Shown: piece after piece, positions 33,335 through 40,821 of the stretch
Position numbering within the stretch: position 1 is the stretch's first letter
How the letters are laid out: every line of letters starts with the position of its first letter
Origin: Neptunicoccus cionae
Lineage (GTDB): Bacteria; Pseudomonadota; Alphaproteobacteria; Rhodobacterales; Rhodobacteraceae
Direction of reading: 5' to 3'
NCBI RefSeq assembly: GCF_002860325.1
Contig: NZ_PKOJ01000004.1
Span: 62,001 to 126,000, forward strand
DNA: 64,000 nt
Made by a program: the position numbers and the translations under genes
Notes under the pieces: generated by a model
What the model was told of the DNA's origin: nothing
What the model saw: the letters and a program-made list of their open reading frames with translations, nothing else
Database searches by the model: none

Positions 33335-34138
33335 ATGCGCATCGGGGTCTGGCAAGATGAAACACCATCAGGCGGCGTGGGTGCCGCACGGAAAATTATT
33401 GCAGCAGCCCTTGGAGAGGCAAAAGCAGACGGCGTGGATATCCTTGTTTTTCCCGAGTGCTTCCTGACCGGATACTACCGCGACGCCGCAGAAGTCTCCC
33501 CTTGCGCGGCGGCCGTCACCCCCGATGAAATAACCGCCCTGCAAGCCTTATGCGATGACACCGGCATTGCATTCGTGCTGGGCAGCTACCTTCCGACCGC
33601 CGCTGGTACCGAAAACGTGGCACTGGTCTTCCGGCCCGCCACCCGAGAGCCGCTGATTTATCGCAAGCGCGCCCTGTTCGGAGAATGGGAGAAAACGGTC
33701 TTTCAAGCCGGTTCCGCTCCCCTGCTGTTTGATTATAAAGACACCCGTTTCGCCGTTCTTATCTGTTTTGATGTTGAATTCCCCGAACTGGTCCGCGAAG
33801 CCGCCCAAGCGGGGGCGCAGGCGGTTTTGGTGCCAACCGCGCTCATGGCGCCGGAGCATTGGGTGCCAGACATCATTGTCCCTGCCCGCGCGATCGAGAA
33901 CAAACTGACAGTGGCCTATGCCAACCGGATCGGGGACGAGGGGCATTTTACCTATATCGGGAAAAGCCAGATATCGGGCACGGACGTAAAGAACCGCGTG
34001 GTCCACAGCACGACGGCATCCGGACTGATCAGCGCCGAATTGGCGTCTGACCCGAAGGCCATGGATTACATCCGCGAAATAAACTCCCAAGGCCTGCCCC
34101 GTGTAGGGGGCGCAACCGAAGATCTACAGCCAAGCTAA
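33335..34138 (+). CDS. Carbon-nitrogen hydrolase (nitrilase superfamily)
   Basis: The 267-residue enzyme has the complete nitrilase triad: Glu41 (VFPECF), Lys111 (IYRKRALF) and Cys144 (VLICFDVEFPE). Such enzymes hydrolyse amides or carbamoyl groups. In a polyamine setting a carbamoylputrescine- or omega-amide-type substrate is plausible, but the protein is shorter than typical N-carbamoylputrescine amidases. The start is only 5 bases after the amidohydrolase stop. Its 3' end overlaps the convergent VTT-domain gene by 15 bases. Confidence 0.9.
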   Translation: MRIGVWQDETPSGGVGAARKIIAAALGEAKADGVDILVFPECFLTGYYRDAAEVSPCAAAVTPDEITALQALCDDTGIAFVLGSYLPTAAGTENVALVFRPATREPLIYRKRALFGEWEKTVFQAGSAPLLFDYKDTRFAVLICFDVEFPELVREAAQAGAQAVLVPTALMAPEHWVPDIIVPARAIENKLTVAYANRIGDEGHFTYIGKSQISGTDVKNRVVHSTTASGLISAELASDPKAMDYIREINSQGLPRVGGATEDLQPS

Positions 34139-34552
34139 AGTTGCAGCGATCAGGACAAGATAGCGTCCCGCCTTGGCAAGGGTGACCAGCAGAAGGAACG
34201 GCAGGAACCGTTCACGCATCACGCCGGCCACCAGTGTTAGCGGATCACCGACAACCGGAAGCCAGCTTCCTAACAGGGACCAGCGCCCGTAACGGTGGTA
34301 CCAGGCCTGCGCGCGCGCAAGCTGCTGTTCATTTGCAGGGAACCACCGCTTGTGCTGGAAAGACAGCAGGAACCGACCTAAAAACCAGTTGATGACCGCG
34401 CCCAAAACATTTCCGCCGGTTGCCACAAGGAACAGGACCGACACCGGATAGTCCTGCGTCAACAACAACCCGACCAGCACAGCTTCGGATTGAAGGGGGA
34501 GAATTGTTGCAGCAATCAGAGCAGCACCGAACAGACCGAGATAGGCAATCAT
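34124..34552 (-). CDS. YqaA-type small DedA/VTT membrane protein
   Basis: This 142-residue inner-membrane protein has the VTT (SNARE-associated) core: EAVLVGLLLTQDYPVSVLFLVATGGNVLGAVINWFLGR (read in parts) and GSWLPVVGDPLTLVAGVMRERF. YqaA-family members are short DedA relatives thought to move or organise lipids; their exact role is not settled. The start codon at 34552 is an ATG. It is transcribed against the carbon-nitrogen hydrolase gene, with their ends overlapping. Confidence 0.88.
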   Translation of the reverse strand: MIAYLGLFGAALIAATILPLQSEAVLVGLLLTQDYPVSVLFLVATGGNVLGAVINWFLGRFLLSFQHKRWFPANEQQLARAQAWYHRYGRWSLLGSWLPVVGDPLTLVAGVMRERFLPFLLLVTLAKAGRYLVLIAATLAWL

Positions 34553-34688
34553 TCAGGTGATCCGAACGGGGTAGTTCCAAATTTCAACACGTAAGCCCTT
34601 GATTGCGAGAGTTGGTGTTTCTTACCCTTGAACCGGCTGCGCCGCCACAGAAGACCGAACCGGCCGCCAAAGTTATCCACAGGTCGGG

Positions 34689-34713
34689 GGAACCTTTCCA
34701 CGCTTGGAACGTT
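34689..34713 (+). promoter_or_regulatory. EcfG-type general stress promoter before the 171-residue membrane protein
   Basis: GGAAC (34689-34693), a 16-base spacer and CGTT (34710-34713) match the alphaproteobacterial EcfG consensus exactly. The start codon of the downstream gene is 43 bases further. Two similar promoters occur at 38.05 and 38.2 kb. Confidence 0.75.
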
Positions 34714-34756
34714 GATCCACCGAGCAGACGTTCTAAAAAACCGGAAAGGTAAGAGC

Positions 34757-35272
34757 ATGGCTTTGCAGGCGGATTATTCACCGGCATCCCGTCGGGGCAG
34801 CAAAATTACAGGCATCAAAGACACCAAACAGGACCAGAGCGGCGAAGGCGGCGCTGTGCGATTTGCCACTTTGGTTGTGGTCTCTACCGGTGTGATGTTC
34901 GGGATTATGCATCTGAATTCCTTCGCGCTCGACCACATGCAAGGTGCGCAGACGCTTATGTGGCTCGCCGTCTACATCGGCGGATCTGCGGCACTTGTCT
35001 CGCTCGGGTTGCTGGCTGGAATTTTCACCCATCCCAAAGCCAATATTGCGATCGTCGCAGGGTCGCTACTTGCTTTCGGGATCGGCGTAGGGATCGAACG
35101 TTTGCACCCGTCTGCCGACGTGCTTGCACAGGTTGACAGGGCCAGTGAGGAACGGCAGAAAGCCGAAACCACTGCTCATCGGATCAAGATCGAAAAGATC
35201 GAAAGCTATGTGACAGAGGCGAACTACAAAATGCGCCCGTCACGGGCAAAGGATACTTCGGTTCCGGGCTAA
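34757..35272 (+). CDS. Hypothetical three-helix membrane protein with a C-terminal charged tail
   Basis: I do not recognise this 171-residue protein. It has a charged N-terminal 35 residues, three hydrophobic helices (about 36-54, 67-90 and 96-113), and a C-terminal helical, Lys/Glu-rich stretch (QVDRASEERQKAETTAHRIKIEKIE, read in parts) that could form a coiled coil. ATG 34757 has GGAAAGG at 34743-34749. An exact EcfG-type promoter upstream implies induction in the general stress response. It converges on the Na/Pi cotransporter gene 4 bases later. Confidence 0.8.
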   Translation: MALQADYSPASRRGSKITGIKDTKQDQSGEGGAVRFATLVVVSTGVMFGIMHLNSFALDHMQGAQTLMWLAVYIGGSAALVSLGLLAGIFTHPKANIAIVAGSLLAFGIGVGIERLHPSADVLAQVDRASEERQKAETTAHRIKIEKIESYVTEANYKMRPSRAKDTSVPG

Positions 35273-35276
35273 ACGG

Positions 35277-36944
35277 CTATTTGTCGCGATCCATTTCCTC
35301 GATCAAGCGCGTTTCGAGCAACTGGCCACCCCGATAGAGGATCGGGTAAGCGACCGCTGAAATATGGCTGTTAAACTCTTTCAACGCCCGTGTTGTTTCC
35401 AGATGGATATCACTGGACTCAAAACTTTTTGCAGTCCCTTCACTTAAGCGGCGCAGATGCTTTTTGCGGCTGCTGCGCTCCATTCGGGTCATCTCTGCCT
35501 TTTCTTCCAGCAACAGCCTTGCACTGGCCAGATCATCGGACACCAGCACATTGGAGGCCAGTTTCAGGTTCGCCAGAACCCGTTCATGCATGCTCACCAG
35601 TTCGGCCTGTCCGGCGACTGAAAAGCTGATCCTGTCCTTGTTCTTTTCTTCTGCCAGCGGCAGCATCGACTTGACAATGATATCCCCGGCCGATTTCAGC
35701 GCGATTGCGTATTCCGTCAGCTCCCTTGCCTGTTTGTTCTCTTTTTTGCGCAACGTATCGCTCGGGATGGCAGCCACATAGAGACGGATACTGTCGAGCG
35801 CACTGTTCAGCGCTTCGTCTTCGTTTTTGATATAAGCGGCACGATCGCTGTCATAGGTACCGTATATATCCATCACCGGCAGCATCATTCCTTCGATAAT
35901 CTGGGTCATCCTTAAGGCTTCGCGTTTAAGAGAGGCAAGCGCCAGACTGGGCGACACAGGCGTTTCGCCTTCCAGAACGCTGCGGTGAAGGACGGGTGTA
36001 ACCTCTTCGGGGTCCAGCCTGTCCGGCAGCAGCCGCAACATCGGCGCTTCCATAAACCGGCAGAACGGCAGGACCAGCAGTTGCGCAAGGTTGAACGCAA
36101 TGTGAACGTTCACCAGCGTTTGACCCGCCTTTCCGCTGCTCAGCACTGCAAGTATGGGAAGGTTATTCACAAGGATCACTGCGAGGATAGCCCAACTGCC
36201 CCGTATCACCAAATTGGCCAATGGCACGCGGCGGGACTGGAGCGACATGCCACGGCTAAGCCAGACAGGGATCACGGACGACCCCAGATTTGCGCCAAGC
36301 ACGAGCGATACTCCGGCTTCAACCGGAACGGCGTTCAAGCTGACCAGCGTTACGCACATCAACACCACTGCAAGCGAAGAATGCATCACCAGCGCAAGCG
36401 TTGCACCAACGATGAATGCCGTCACATAATCCTGCGCCAGATAACCGGCAATGGCGGGTAGAAAGTTGCTGTCACGGATCGGGTCCATGGTTTCGCGCAA
36501 AAACCGCAGGGAAATCAGAATAAACGCAATGCCAAGAATGATCCGCCCCGCCTGCTTTGCGTTACGACTTCCCGAATGGATGAAAGTTGCTCCCCCGACT
36601 GCCAGCAACAAGGGCACGAGCCAATCCAGCGGAAAGGACAGTATCTGTATCAGCAGGGCTGATCCAAGATCCGCACCAAGGGTCATCGCCAGCCCCTGCC
36701 CGAAGCCGAGTGCAGCCGTCCCTGCAAAACCGGCCACCAGCAGGCCGACCGCCGCCGAACTTTGCAGGATGATCGCCATAACCAGCCCTGTTGCAGAAGC
36801 CCCTGTCACACTTGCATTGCGCGTAATGATACGCCGGAACGAAGCCCCGAAAGCACGCTCGATCCCGGTTCGCACCAGCCGCACCGCGTAAAGCAACAAC
36901 ATTGTCGCCCCTGCGAGGTGTATGATGAAGGAAAGAATAGTCAC
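35277..36944 (-). CDS. Na/Pi cotransporter family protein with PhoU-like tail
   Basis: The protein has two copies of the Na/Pi cotransporter repeat (GASATGLVMAIILQSSAAVGLLVAGF and VMHSSLAVVLMCVTLVS with the QSS/SSL signatures) and a C-terminal helical PhoU-like domain of about 200 residues. It may export or import phosphate with sodium at the inner membrane. GTG 36944 (VTILSFIIHLAGATMLL) gives 555 residues and the usual N-terminus; upstream in-frame starts reach 37091 but run into a terminator. The start is the uncertain part. It lies downstream of the stress operon terminator and has its own promoter. Confidence 0.85.
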   Translation of the reverse strand: MTILSFIIHLAGATMLLLYAVRLVRTGIERAFGASFRRIITRNASVTGASATGLVMAIILQSSAAVGLLVAGFAGTAALGFGQGLAMTLGADLGSALLIQILSFPLDWLVPLLLAVGGATFIHSGSRNAKQAGRIILGIAFILISLRFLRETMDPIRDSNFLPAIAGYLAQDYVTAFIVGATLALVMHSSLAVVLMCVTLVSLNAVPVEAGVSLVLGANLGSSVIPVWLSRGMSLQSRRVPLANLVIRGSWAILAVILVNNLPILAVLSSGKAGQTLVNVHIAFNLAQLLVLPFCRFMEAPMLRLLPDRLDPEEVTPVLHRSVLEGETPVSPSLALASLKREALRMTQIIEGMMLPVMDIYGTYDSDRAAYIKNEDEALNSALDSIRLYVAAIPSDTLRKKENKQARELTEYAIALKSAGDIIVKSMLPLAEEKNKDRISFSVAGQAELVSMHERVLANLKLASNVLVSDDLASARLLLEEKAEMTRMERSSRKKHLRRLSEGTAKSFESSDIHLETTRALKEFNSHISAVAYPILYRGGQLLETRLIEEMDRDK

Positions 36945-37060
36945 TTTGGCTGTAATGCTCCGGATCTGTTGCCTGACCACATATGACCTGACACCTTCCC
37001 CGCTGGCTTTCAATACATGTGGTACAAATATGATGGGGTTTTTAGGGTGTGTGTACCGGA

Positions 37061-37088
37061 AAAAGCCGCCCCGAACGGGGCGGCTTTT
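37061..37088 (-). terminator. Intrinsic terminator after the small stress-operon genes
   Basis: A 13-base perfect stem (37061-37073 with 37076-37088) has a T5 run on the minus strand and T4 on the plus strand. It ends the minus-strand operon 37994-37114 and insulates the Na/Pi gene. Confidence 0.85.
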
Positions 37089-37113
37089 CAATGTCGTTAG
37101 TGAAGCCGTAGCG

Positions 37114-37185
37114 TCACACCAGCAGTACCAGCAGGATAACTATCCAAAGCGGTACGCCAATCAACCAGAGTAGTATCGCACCCAT
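37114..37185 (-). CDS. 23-residue hydrophobic membrane peptide
   Basis: A 23-codon frame starts at ATG 37185 behind a very strong site AGGAGGAAG (37191-37199) and ends at TGA 37114. It encodes one hydrophobic helix beginning MGAILLWLIGVPLW. The ribosome site, position between a stress membrane protein and the terminator, and near-complete hydrophobicity argue that it is translated. The function is unknown; single-helix peptides of this kind often modulate a membrane partner. Confidence 0.65.
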   Translation of the reverse strand: MGAILLWLIGVPLWIVILLVLLV

Positions 37186-37196
37186 CTGTCTTCCTC

Positions 37197-37886
37197 CTAT
37201 GTCCAGCGGCCAAAGCGCCCGAAAACGCGGCCTTCGTCACGGTGTTGCCCGCCCATTCCGGCGGCCCAATAGGCGCCAGCTGCGGCGATCAGCAGGGAGG
37301 CACCTGCAATGAATGCGGAAATGACAGAATAAATCCGTGCGGTTTCGGCGGCTTCTTTTGCTTCCGCCTCCGTCATGTCAGTGGCTGCTGCTGCCTGTTG
37401 TGCCGGCTGCTCCGCTGCTGCCTCCACGTTCACTGCATCATCCGCAACGTTTGCGATGGCGGTACTAACATCTGCTGTCGCCTTAACAGCAGTGTCCGCC
37501 GTAGAACCGAGCAGAAACGCGCCAAGCAATAAAGCCACGCCCCAAACGGCCAGTCCGTGGATACCATCTCTTACAGCGGCTTCATCATCGTTCACTGGAT
37601 CAATCCGGCGGCGCATCCGTCCGGCGATATATCCCCCCACCATGAAGCTGGAGATCGTAGTCCACAACATCCAGGAGCCTACAGCAATCATGGATGCCAT
37701 CGCCGAGCCGTCACCCTCGTACGGGGAGACCAGCGACAGACCAAGAGCGGCGCCAAATGTGGTGAACACAAATGCTATGCCTGATGCGACAACAGCGCCG
37801 GCGATGATGGACGACCAGTCCACATAGCTTCCGTCATGCTGATAGGCGACAGGCGCAGCGGCCAAACCTTGAGTTCGTTCAGTCAT
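37197..37886 (-). CDS. Hypothetical four-helix membrane protein of the stress operon
   Basis: I do not recognise a named family for this 229-residue protein. It has four hydrophobic segments (about 24-50, 64-88, 110-130 and 186-210) and a long Ala/Glu/Asp-rich segment (about 130-180, e.g. VNVEAAAEQPAQQAAAATDM) probably outside the membrane. RMRRRIDP after helix 2 indicates a cytoplasmic loop. It lies 33 bases after a 24-residue peptide gene and 11 bases before a 23-residue one, in one operon served by the EcfG-type promoter at 38053-38077. Confidence 0.8.
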   Translation of the reverse strand: MTERTQGLAAAPVAYQHDGSYVDWSSIIAGAVVASGIAFVFTTFGAALGLSLVSPYEGDGSAMASMIAVGSWMLWTTISSFMVGGYIAGRMRRRIDPVNDDEAAVRDGIHGLAVWGVALLLGAFLLGSTADTAVKATADVSTAIANVADDAVNVEAAAEQPAQQAAAATDMTEAEAKEAAETARIYSVISAFIAGASLLIAAAGAYWAAGMGGQHRDEGRVFGRFGRWT

Positions 37887-37919
37887 ATGCTTTTCCCTTT
37901 AAAAGTTGAATTGGCGACC

Positions 37920-37994
37920 TCAACCGAGGCCGAGAAGTGAAAGAACCGCCAGTACAACGACGACCAGTCCGACAAGGTAAATAATTCCGTGCAT
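37920..37994 (-). CDS. 24-residue hydrophobic membrane peptide
   Basis: ATG 37994 with GGAG 7 bases upstream opens a 24-codon frame, MHGIIYLVGLVVVVLAVLSLL. It is a single membrane helix with a short N-terminus and ends in GLG. The same frame extends upstream, but the extension has no ribosome site and covers the promoter. It is the first gene after an exact EcfG-type promoter, so it is likely a stress-induced small protein. Similar short peptides are familiar from other alphaproteobacteria, without known function. Confidence 0.7.
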   Translation of the reverse strand: MHGIIYLVGLVVVVLAVLSLLGLG

Positions 37995-38052
37995 GTTTAT
38001 TCTCCGTTTAGTGGCTACGCCTGATACGGGCGCCAAGCGCTCGTGGAAAAAT

Positions 38053-38077
38053 AACGCGCGGCTCACAAAAAAGTTCC
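38053..38077 (-). promoter_or_regulatory. EcfG-type general stress promoter for the small-protein operon
   Basis: On the minus strand GGAAC (38077-38073), a 16-base spacer and CGTT (38056-38053) match the EcfG consensus. It lies about 60 bases before the 24-residue peptide start. It is divergent from the EcfG promoter at 38199-38224. Confidence 0.75.
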
Positions 38078-38198
38078 CGGTGGTGATTTTAGGAATGAGG
38101 ATAGGCTGGTCCGGCGGCGAAAAAACGCTGGGCTTGCGCATGAATCACGGGGTCGATCGGTGGATTCCTGCCAGCGGAGGCAGACACCGGAAATGGCG

Positions 38199-38224
38199 GG
38201 AACTCTCGGCCACTGTCGCTCGTT
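38199..38224 (+). promoter_or_regulatory. EcfG-type general stress promoter for the PRC-barrel gene
   Basis: GGAAC (38199-38203), a 17-base spacer and CGTT (38221-38224) match the EcfG consensus. The PRC-barrel start is 37 bases downstream. Confidence 0.75.
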
Positions 38225-38261
38225 ATGGAAGCATCAACACTCAACAAAGGAGGATTATCAA

Positions 38262-38612
38262 ATGACGACTTCATCCAGCAGTCTGGTTTCTTCTGCCGAT
38301 GTAAACGGTACTAATGTGTACGGTGCCGACGGAAGCAAGATCGGCCACATTGACCACCTTATGATTGATAAACTGTCAGGCAACGTGGCTTATGCCGTCA
38401 TGGGCTTTGGCGGCTTTCTCGGGATGGGTGAGGATCACCATCCGGTGCCATGGGGCAAACTGACCTATGATCCGGCCAAAGACGGCTTTGTAACCGACCT
38501 GACCGAGTTTGAGGTCAAAGGCGCGCCGGAGCGCCACGACAGTTGGTATACCGACCGTGACTGGGAGCGCCGCACCCATGACCATTACGGCGTACCAACC
38601 TATTGGTTCTGA
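38262..38612 (+). CDS. PRC-barrel domain protein
   Basis: The 116-residue protein has a PRC-barrel from about residue 10 to 85: SADVNGTNVYGADGSKIGHIDHLMIDKLSGNVAYAVMGFGGFLGMGEDHHPVPWGKL (read in parts). PRC-barrels occur in ribosome maturation, photosynthetic and stress proteins. The C-terminal tail is rich in Asp, Arg, His and Tyr (SWYTDRDWERRTHDHYG). AAAGGAGG at 38246-38253 supports ATG 38262. An EcfG-type promoter makes it a likely general-stress protein, like related proteins in other alphaproteobacteria. Confidence 0.88.
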   Translation: MTTSSSSLVSSADVNGTNVYGADGSKIGHIDHLMIDKLSGNVAYAVMGFGGFLGMGEDHHPVPWGKLTYDPAKDGFVTDLTEFEVKGAPERHDSWYTDRDWERRTHDHYGVPTYWF

Positions 38613-38631
38613 TACGCTAACGACGACAGGC

Positions 38632-38660
38632 AAACGGCCCCGTAACGGGGCCGTTTTGTT
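38632..38660 (+). terminator. Intrinsic terminator after the PRC-barrel gene
   Basis: AACGGCCCCG (38632-38641) and CGGGGCCGTT (38645-38654) form a 10-base stem with a TAA loop, followed by TTTTGTTGTTTT. It stops the PRC-barrel transcript just before the convergent thiamine operon end. Confidence 0.85.
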
Positions 38661-38663
38661 GTT

Positions 38664-39419
38664 TTACCCTGTCCGGGATACCTCTCCACCTGCATACCGC
38701 GACAGGCGGTTCGCCAGAATGCCAACTGCGATATGCAGCAGGACCGTCAGACAGGCCAGCACGATCAGGCTGGCAAACATCAGATCAATCTTGGCGCGAC
38801 CATTGGCCAGTAGCATCAAGTACCCCAATCCCTTGGACGCCCCGACCCACTCCCCGATGACAGCACCAATCGGTGCATAAACCGCCGCCAGCTTCAAACC
38901 GGTGCCAAGACTGGGCAGGGCATTCGGAATCTGAATCTGGCGCAAGAACTGAAGTTTTTTCGCGCCCATACTCTGTGCAAGATCACGATAGTTCTGATCA
39001 ATTCGGGTCAATCCGTCATGAAACGCAGAGGTTACCGGAAAATAAATGATCAGAACCGCCATCACAATTTTTGACCCCATCCCGTAGCCGAACCAAAGCG
39101 TGAGCACGGGTGCCAGCGCGAACACCGGAACCGCTTGGGTAAACACAAGGATCGGCAACATGATACGCTCGGCTGTGCGGGACAGAGCAAGCTGGATTGC
39201 AGTTGCCACCCCGAGCAGGGACCCAAACAACAGACCGAGCGCCACTTCGCTGGCGGTGACAAGCGCGTTTTCGGCAATGATAACGCGACTGTGCCACATG
39301 GCCTGTGCCACCCGCAGCGGAGAAGGCAGAATAAAATGCGGCGCATCGGTTATGATCACCAACCCCTGCCACAGCGCAAGGCCGATTCCGATAGCAAGCA
39401 CGATGTCAAACGGTCTCAT
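38664..39419 (-). CDS. thiX: HMP-precursor ABC transporter permease
   Basis: This 251-residue permease belongs to the SsuC/TauC-like group, with six helices and the EAA loop AQSMGAKKLQFLRQIQIPNALPSLG. ThiX works with ThiY and ThiZ to import formylaminopyrimidine or related thiamine breakdown products for HMP salvage. It is the last gene of the riboswitch-controlled operon and overlaps the thiZ stop by four bases. The thi context is the main ground for the substrate. Confidence 0.85.
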   Translation of the reverse strand: MRPFDIVLAIGIGLALWQGLVIITDAPHFILPSPLRVAQAMWHSRVIIAENALVTASEVALGLLFGSLLGVATAIQLALSRTAERIMLPILVFTQAVPVFALAPVLTLWFGYGMGSKIVMAVLIIYFPVTSAFHDGLTRIDQNYRDLAQSMGAKKLQFLRQIQIPNALPSLGTGLKLAAVYAPIGAVIGEWVGASKGLGYLMLLANGRAKIDLMFASLIVLACLTVLLHIAVGILANRLSRYAGGEVSRTG

Positions 39420-40141
39420 ACGGTAACTCCGCGCAAATGGTCGAGCAGACGGGTCTGACAGGACAGCGTTTCCGGATCACTCAGGCTTCGCAACGGAGGA
39501 CTGGCCGGTACCGGCCAAGGGGCCGCACCTGCGGCAGACAAGACGATAATCTGATCTGCCAGCCGTGTTGCCTCTGCCGGATCATGTGTGACCAGAAGGA
39601 CTGTCCGCCCCGCTAACACTTCTACCGCAAGCTCTTGCATATCTGCCCGCGTTCCTGCGTCCAGTGCCGAAAACGGTTCATCCAGAAACACCACAGGCTG
39701 ATCTTCCATCAGGGTGCGCGCCAGTGCTGCCCGCTGCCGCATTCCGCCCGACAGGGCTGCCGGTTTCGCGCCTGCCCGATCGGCCAGTCCGACACGATCC
39801 AGCAAGACCTGCGCCCTTTCAAGATCCGGCGCAGTTCCACGTAGCCTCGCGCCGATGCAGATGTTTTCCAGAACGGTAAGCCAGGGCAGCAGCAAATCGG
39901 ATTGCGCCATATACCCGATACGTCGGTCCAGCGGCACACCGTCACTGGCAGCGATACTGCCTTCAAACCGTCCACCGGTTTCCAACCCAAGGATCAGGCG
40001 CAGGATCGTCGACTTTCCCACACCCGAACGTCCCAGAAGGCAGGTCCACTCACCCGCAGGCAGCTCCAGTTCCGCTTTGAACAAAAGCTGCCCTTCCAGA
40101 TAGTGTTGTCCGGACAGGAGTATCCCCGGTGGCAGTGTCAT
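39416..40141 (-). CDS. thiZ: HMP-precursor ABC transporter ATPase
   Basis: The 241-residue ATPase has Walker A GRSGVGKST near residue 37, signature LSGGMRQRAALARTLM and Walker B VVFLDEPFSALD, with a switch His in LLVTHDPAEA. It supplies energy to ThiX/ThiY. Start and stop overlap tenA and thiX by four bases each. Length is typical for nitrate/taurine/thiamine-precursor ATPases. Confidence 0.88.
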   Translation of the reverse strand: MTLPPGILLSGQHYLEGQLLFKAELELPAGEWTCLLGRSGVGKSTILRLILGLETGGRFEGSIAASDGVPLDRRIGYMAQSDLLLPWLTVLENICIGARLRGTAPDLERAQVLLDRVGLADRAGAKPAALSGGMRQRAALARTLMEDQPVVFLDEPFSALDAGTRADMQELAVEVLAGRTVLLVTHDPAEATRLADQIIVLSAAGAAPWPVPASPPLRSLSDPETLSCQTRLLDHLRGVTV

Positions 40142-40821
40142 TGTGGCGTGAGCCCCATCTGCCAGAAACCGACCTCAAGTGCTGTGGCCTTGGTGAACCG
40201 TGCCTGAACGGATGCGCGGCGCGGTGATGTGGCGAGGTCACCAATACGGCGCGCCACAGCGTTATCAAGCATCTCGCCAACCGTGGTGCAAACGCCCTGA
40301 TATTCGGGGTCTGCATAGGTCGCGATCCATTCGCTGTAGGGTGTATCCGCAGACTTCTCTGCCGCAAGACGCAGGCCGATTTCACCGTATCCCATAACGC
40401 AAGGGGAGAGTGCTGCGATAAGATCTACAAAATCCCCCTGCAGCCCCGCGTCCAGAACATAACGGGTATAGGCGAGGTTTCCATCTGCCTCTGCCGCATT
40501 GAACAGCGCGGATTCGTCGATCCCTGCCGCCGCGCAGGTTTTTACATGTAGCGACATCTCGTGATTGACGAGCGCATCCACCGTCTGCGCACAGACCCGC
40601 ATCTCTTCCTGCGTTTCGGACTTCACGACCCCCAGAGACCACGCACGTGCAAAGTGCACAAGAAACACGTAATCCTGTACGAGATAGTGCAGAAAACACT
40701 CCCGTGGCAGGCTTCCGTCCTTCAACCCTTCGACAAATGCGTGGCGGGTGTAATCTGTCCAGGTCTGGCCTGCTCCTGTGCGGAGCAGTCCGAAGGTTTT
40801 ACCGTAATCAGGCGCGCTCAT
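40138..40821 (-). CDS. tenA: TenA family aminopyrimidine aminohydrolase
   Basis: TenA hydrolyses aminomethyl-HMP from degraded thiamine to HMP. The 227-residue helical protein has the expected Cys141 in SPCVMGYGEIG and an acidic residue set in the pocket (YLVQDYVFL). The Cys marks the TenA_C class. It lies between the ThiY and ThiZ genes with four-base overlaps on both sides, which ties hydrolysis to import. No ThiC is present in the window, so salvage may be the main local HMP source. Confidence 0.92.
   Translation of the reverse strand: MSAPDYGKTFGLLRTGAGQTWTDYTRHAFVEGLKDGSLPRECFLHYLVQDYVFLVHFARAWSLGVVKSETQEEMRVCAQTVDALVNHEMSLHVKTCAAAGIDESALFNAAEADGNLAYTRYVLDAGLQGDFVDLIAALSPCVMGYGEIGLRLAAEKSADTPYSEWIATYADPEYQGVCTTVGEMLDNAVARRIGDLATSPRRASVQARFTKATALEVGFWQMGLTPQ

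Noticed and set aside
34577-34600. Sequence resembling a tRNA T-loop (GTTCCAAAT)
   Set aside because: No acceptor, D or anticodon stem could be folded around it.
34673-34681. Perfect DnaA box TTATCCACA
   Set aside because: A single 9-base match has roughly even odds of appearing by chance in a window this size; no cluster, A/T-rich unwinding region or replication genes are nearby.
34706-34732. Second GGAAC...CGTT pair downstream of the first EcfG promoter
   Set aside because: The spacer is 18 bases, outside the 16-17 range of the EcfG consensus; the promoter at 34689-34713 is exact.
35277-37091. Longer Na/Pi cotransporter start at 37091
   Set aside because: The extension would begin inside the terminator at 37061-37088 and encodes a sequence unlike the family N-terminus.
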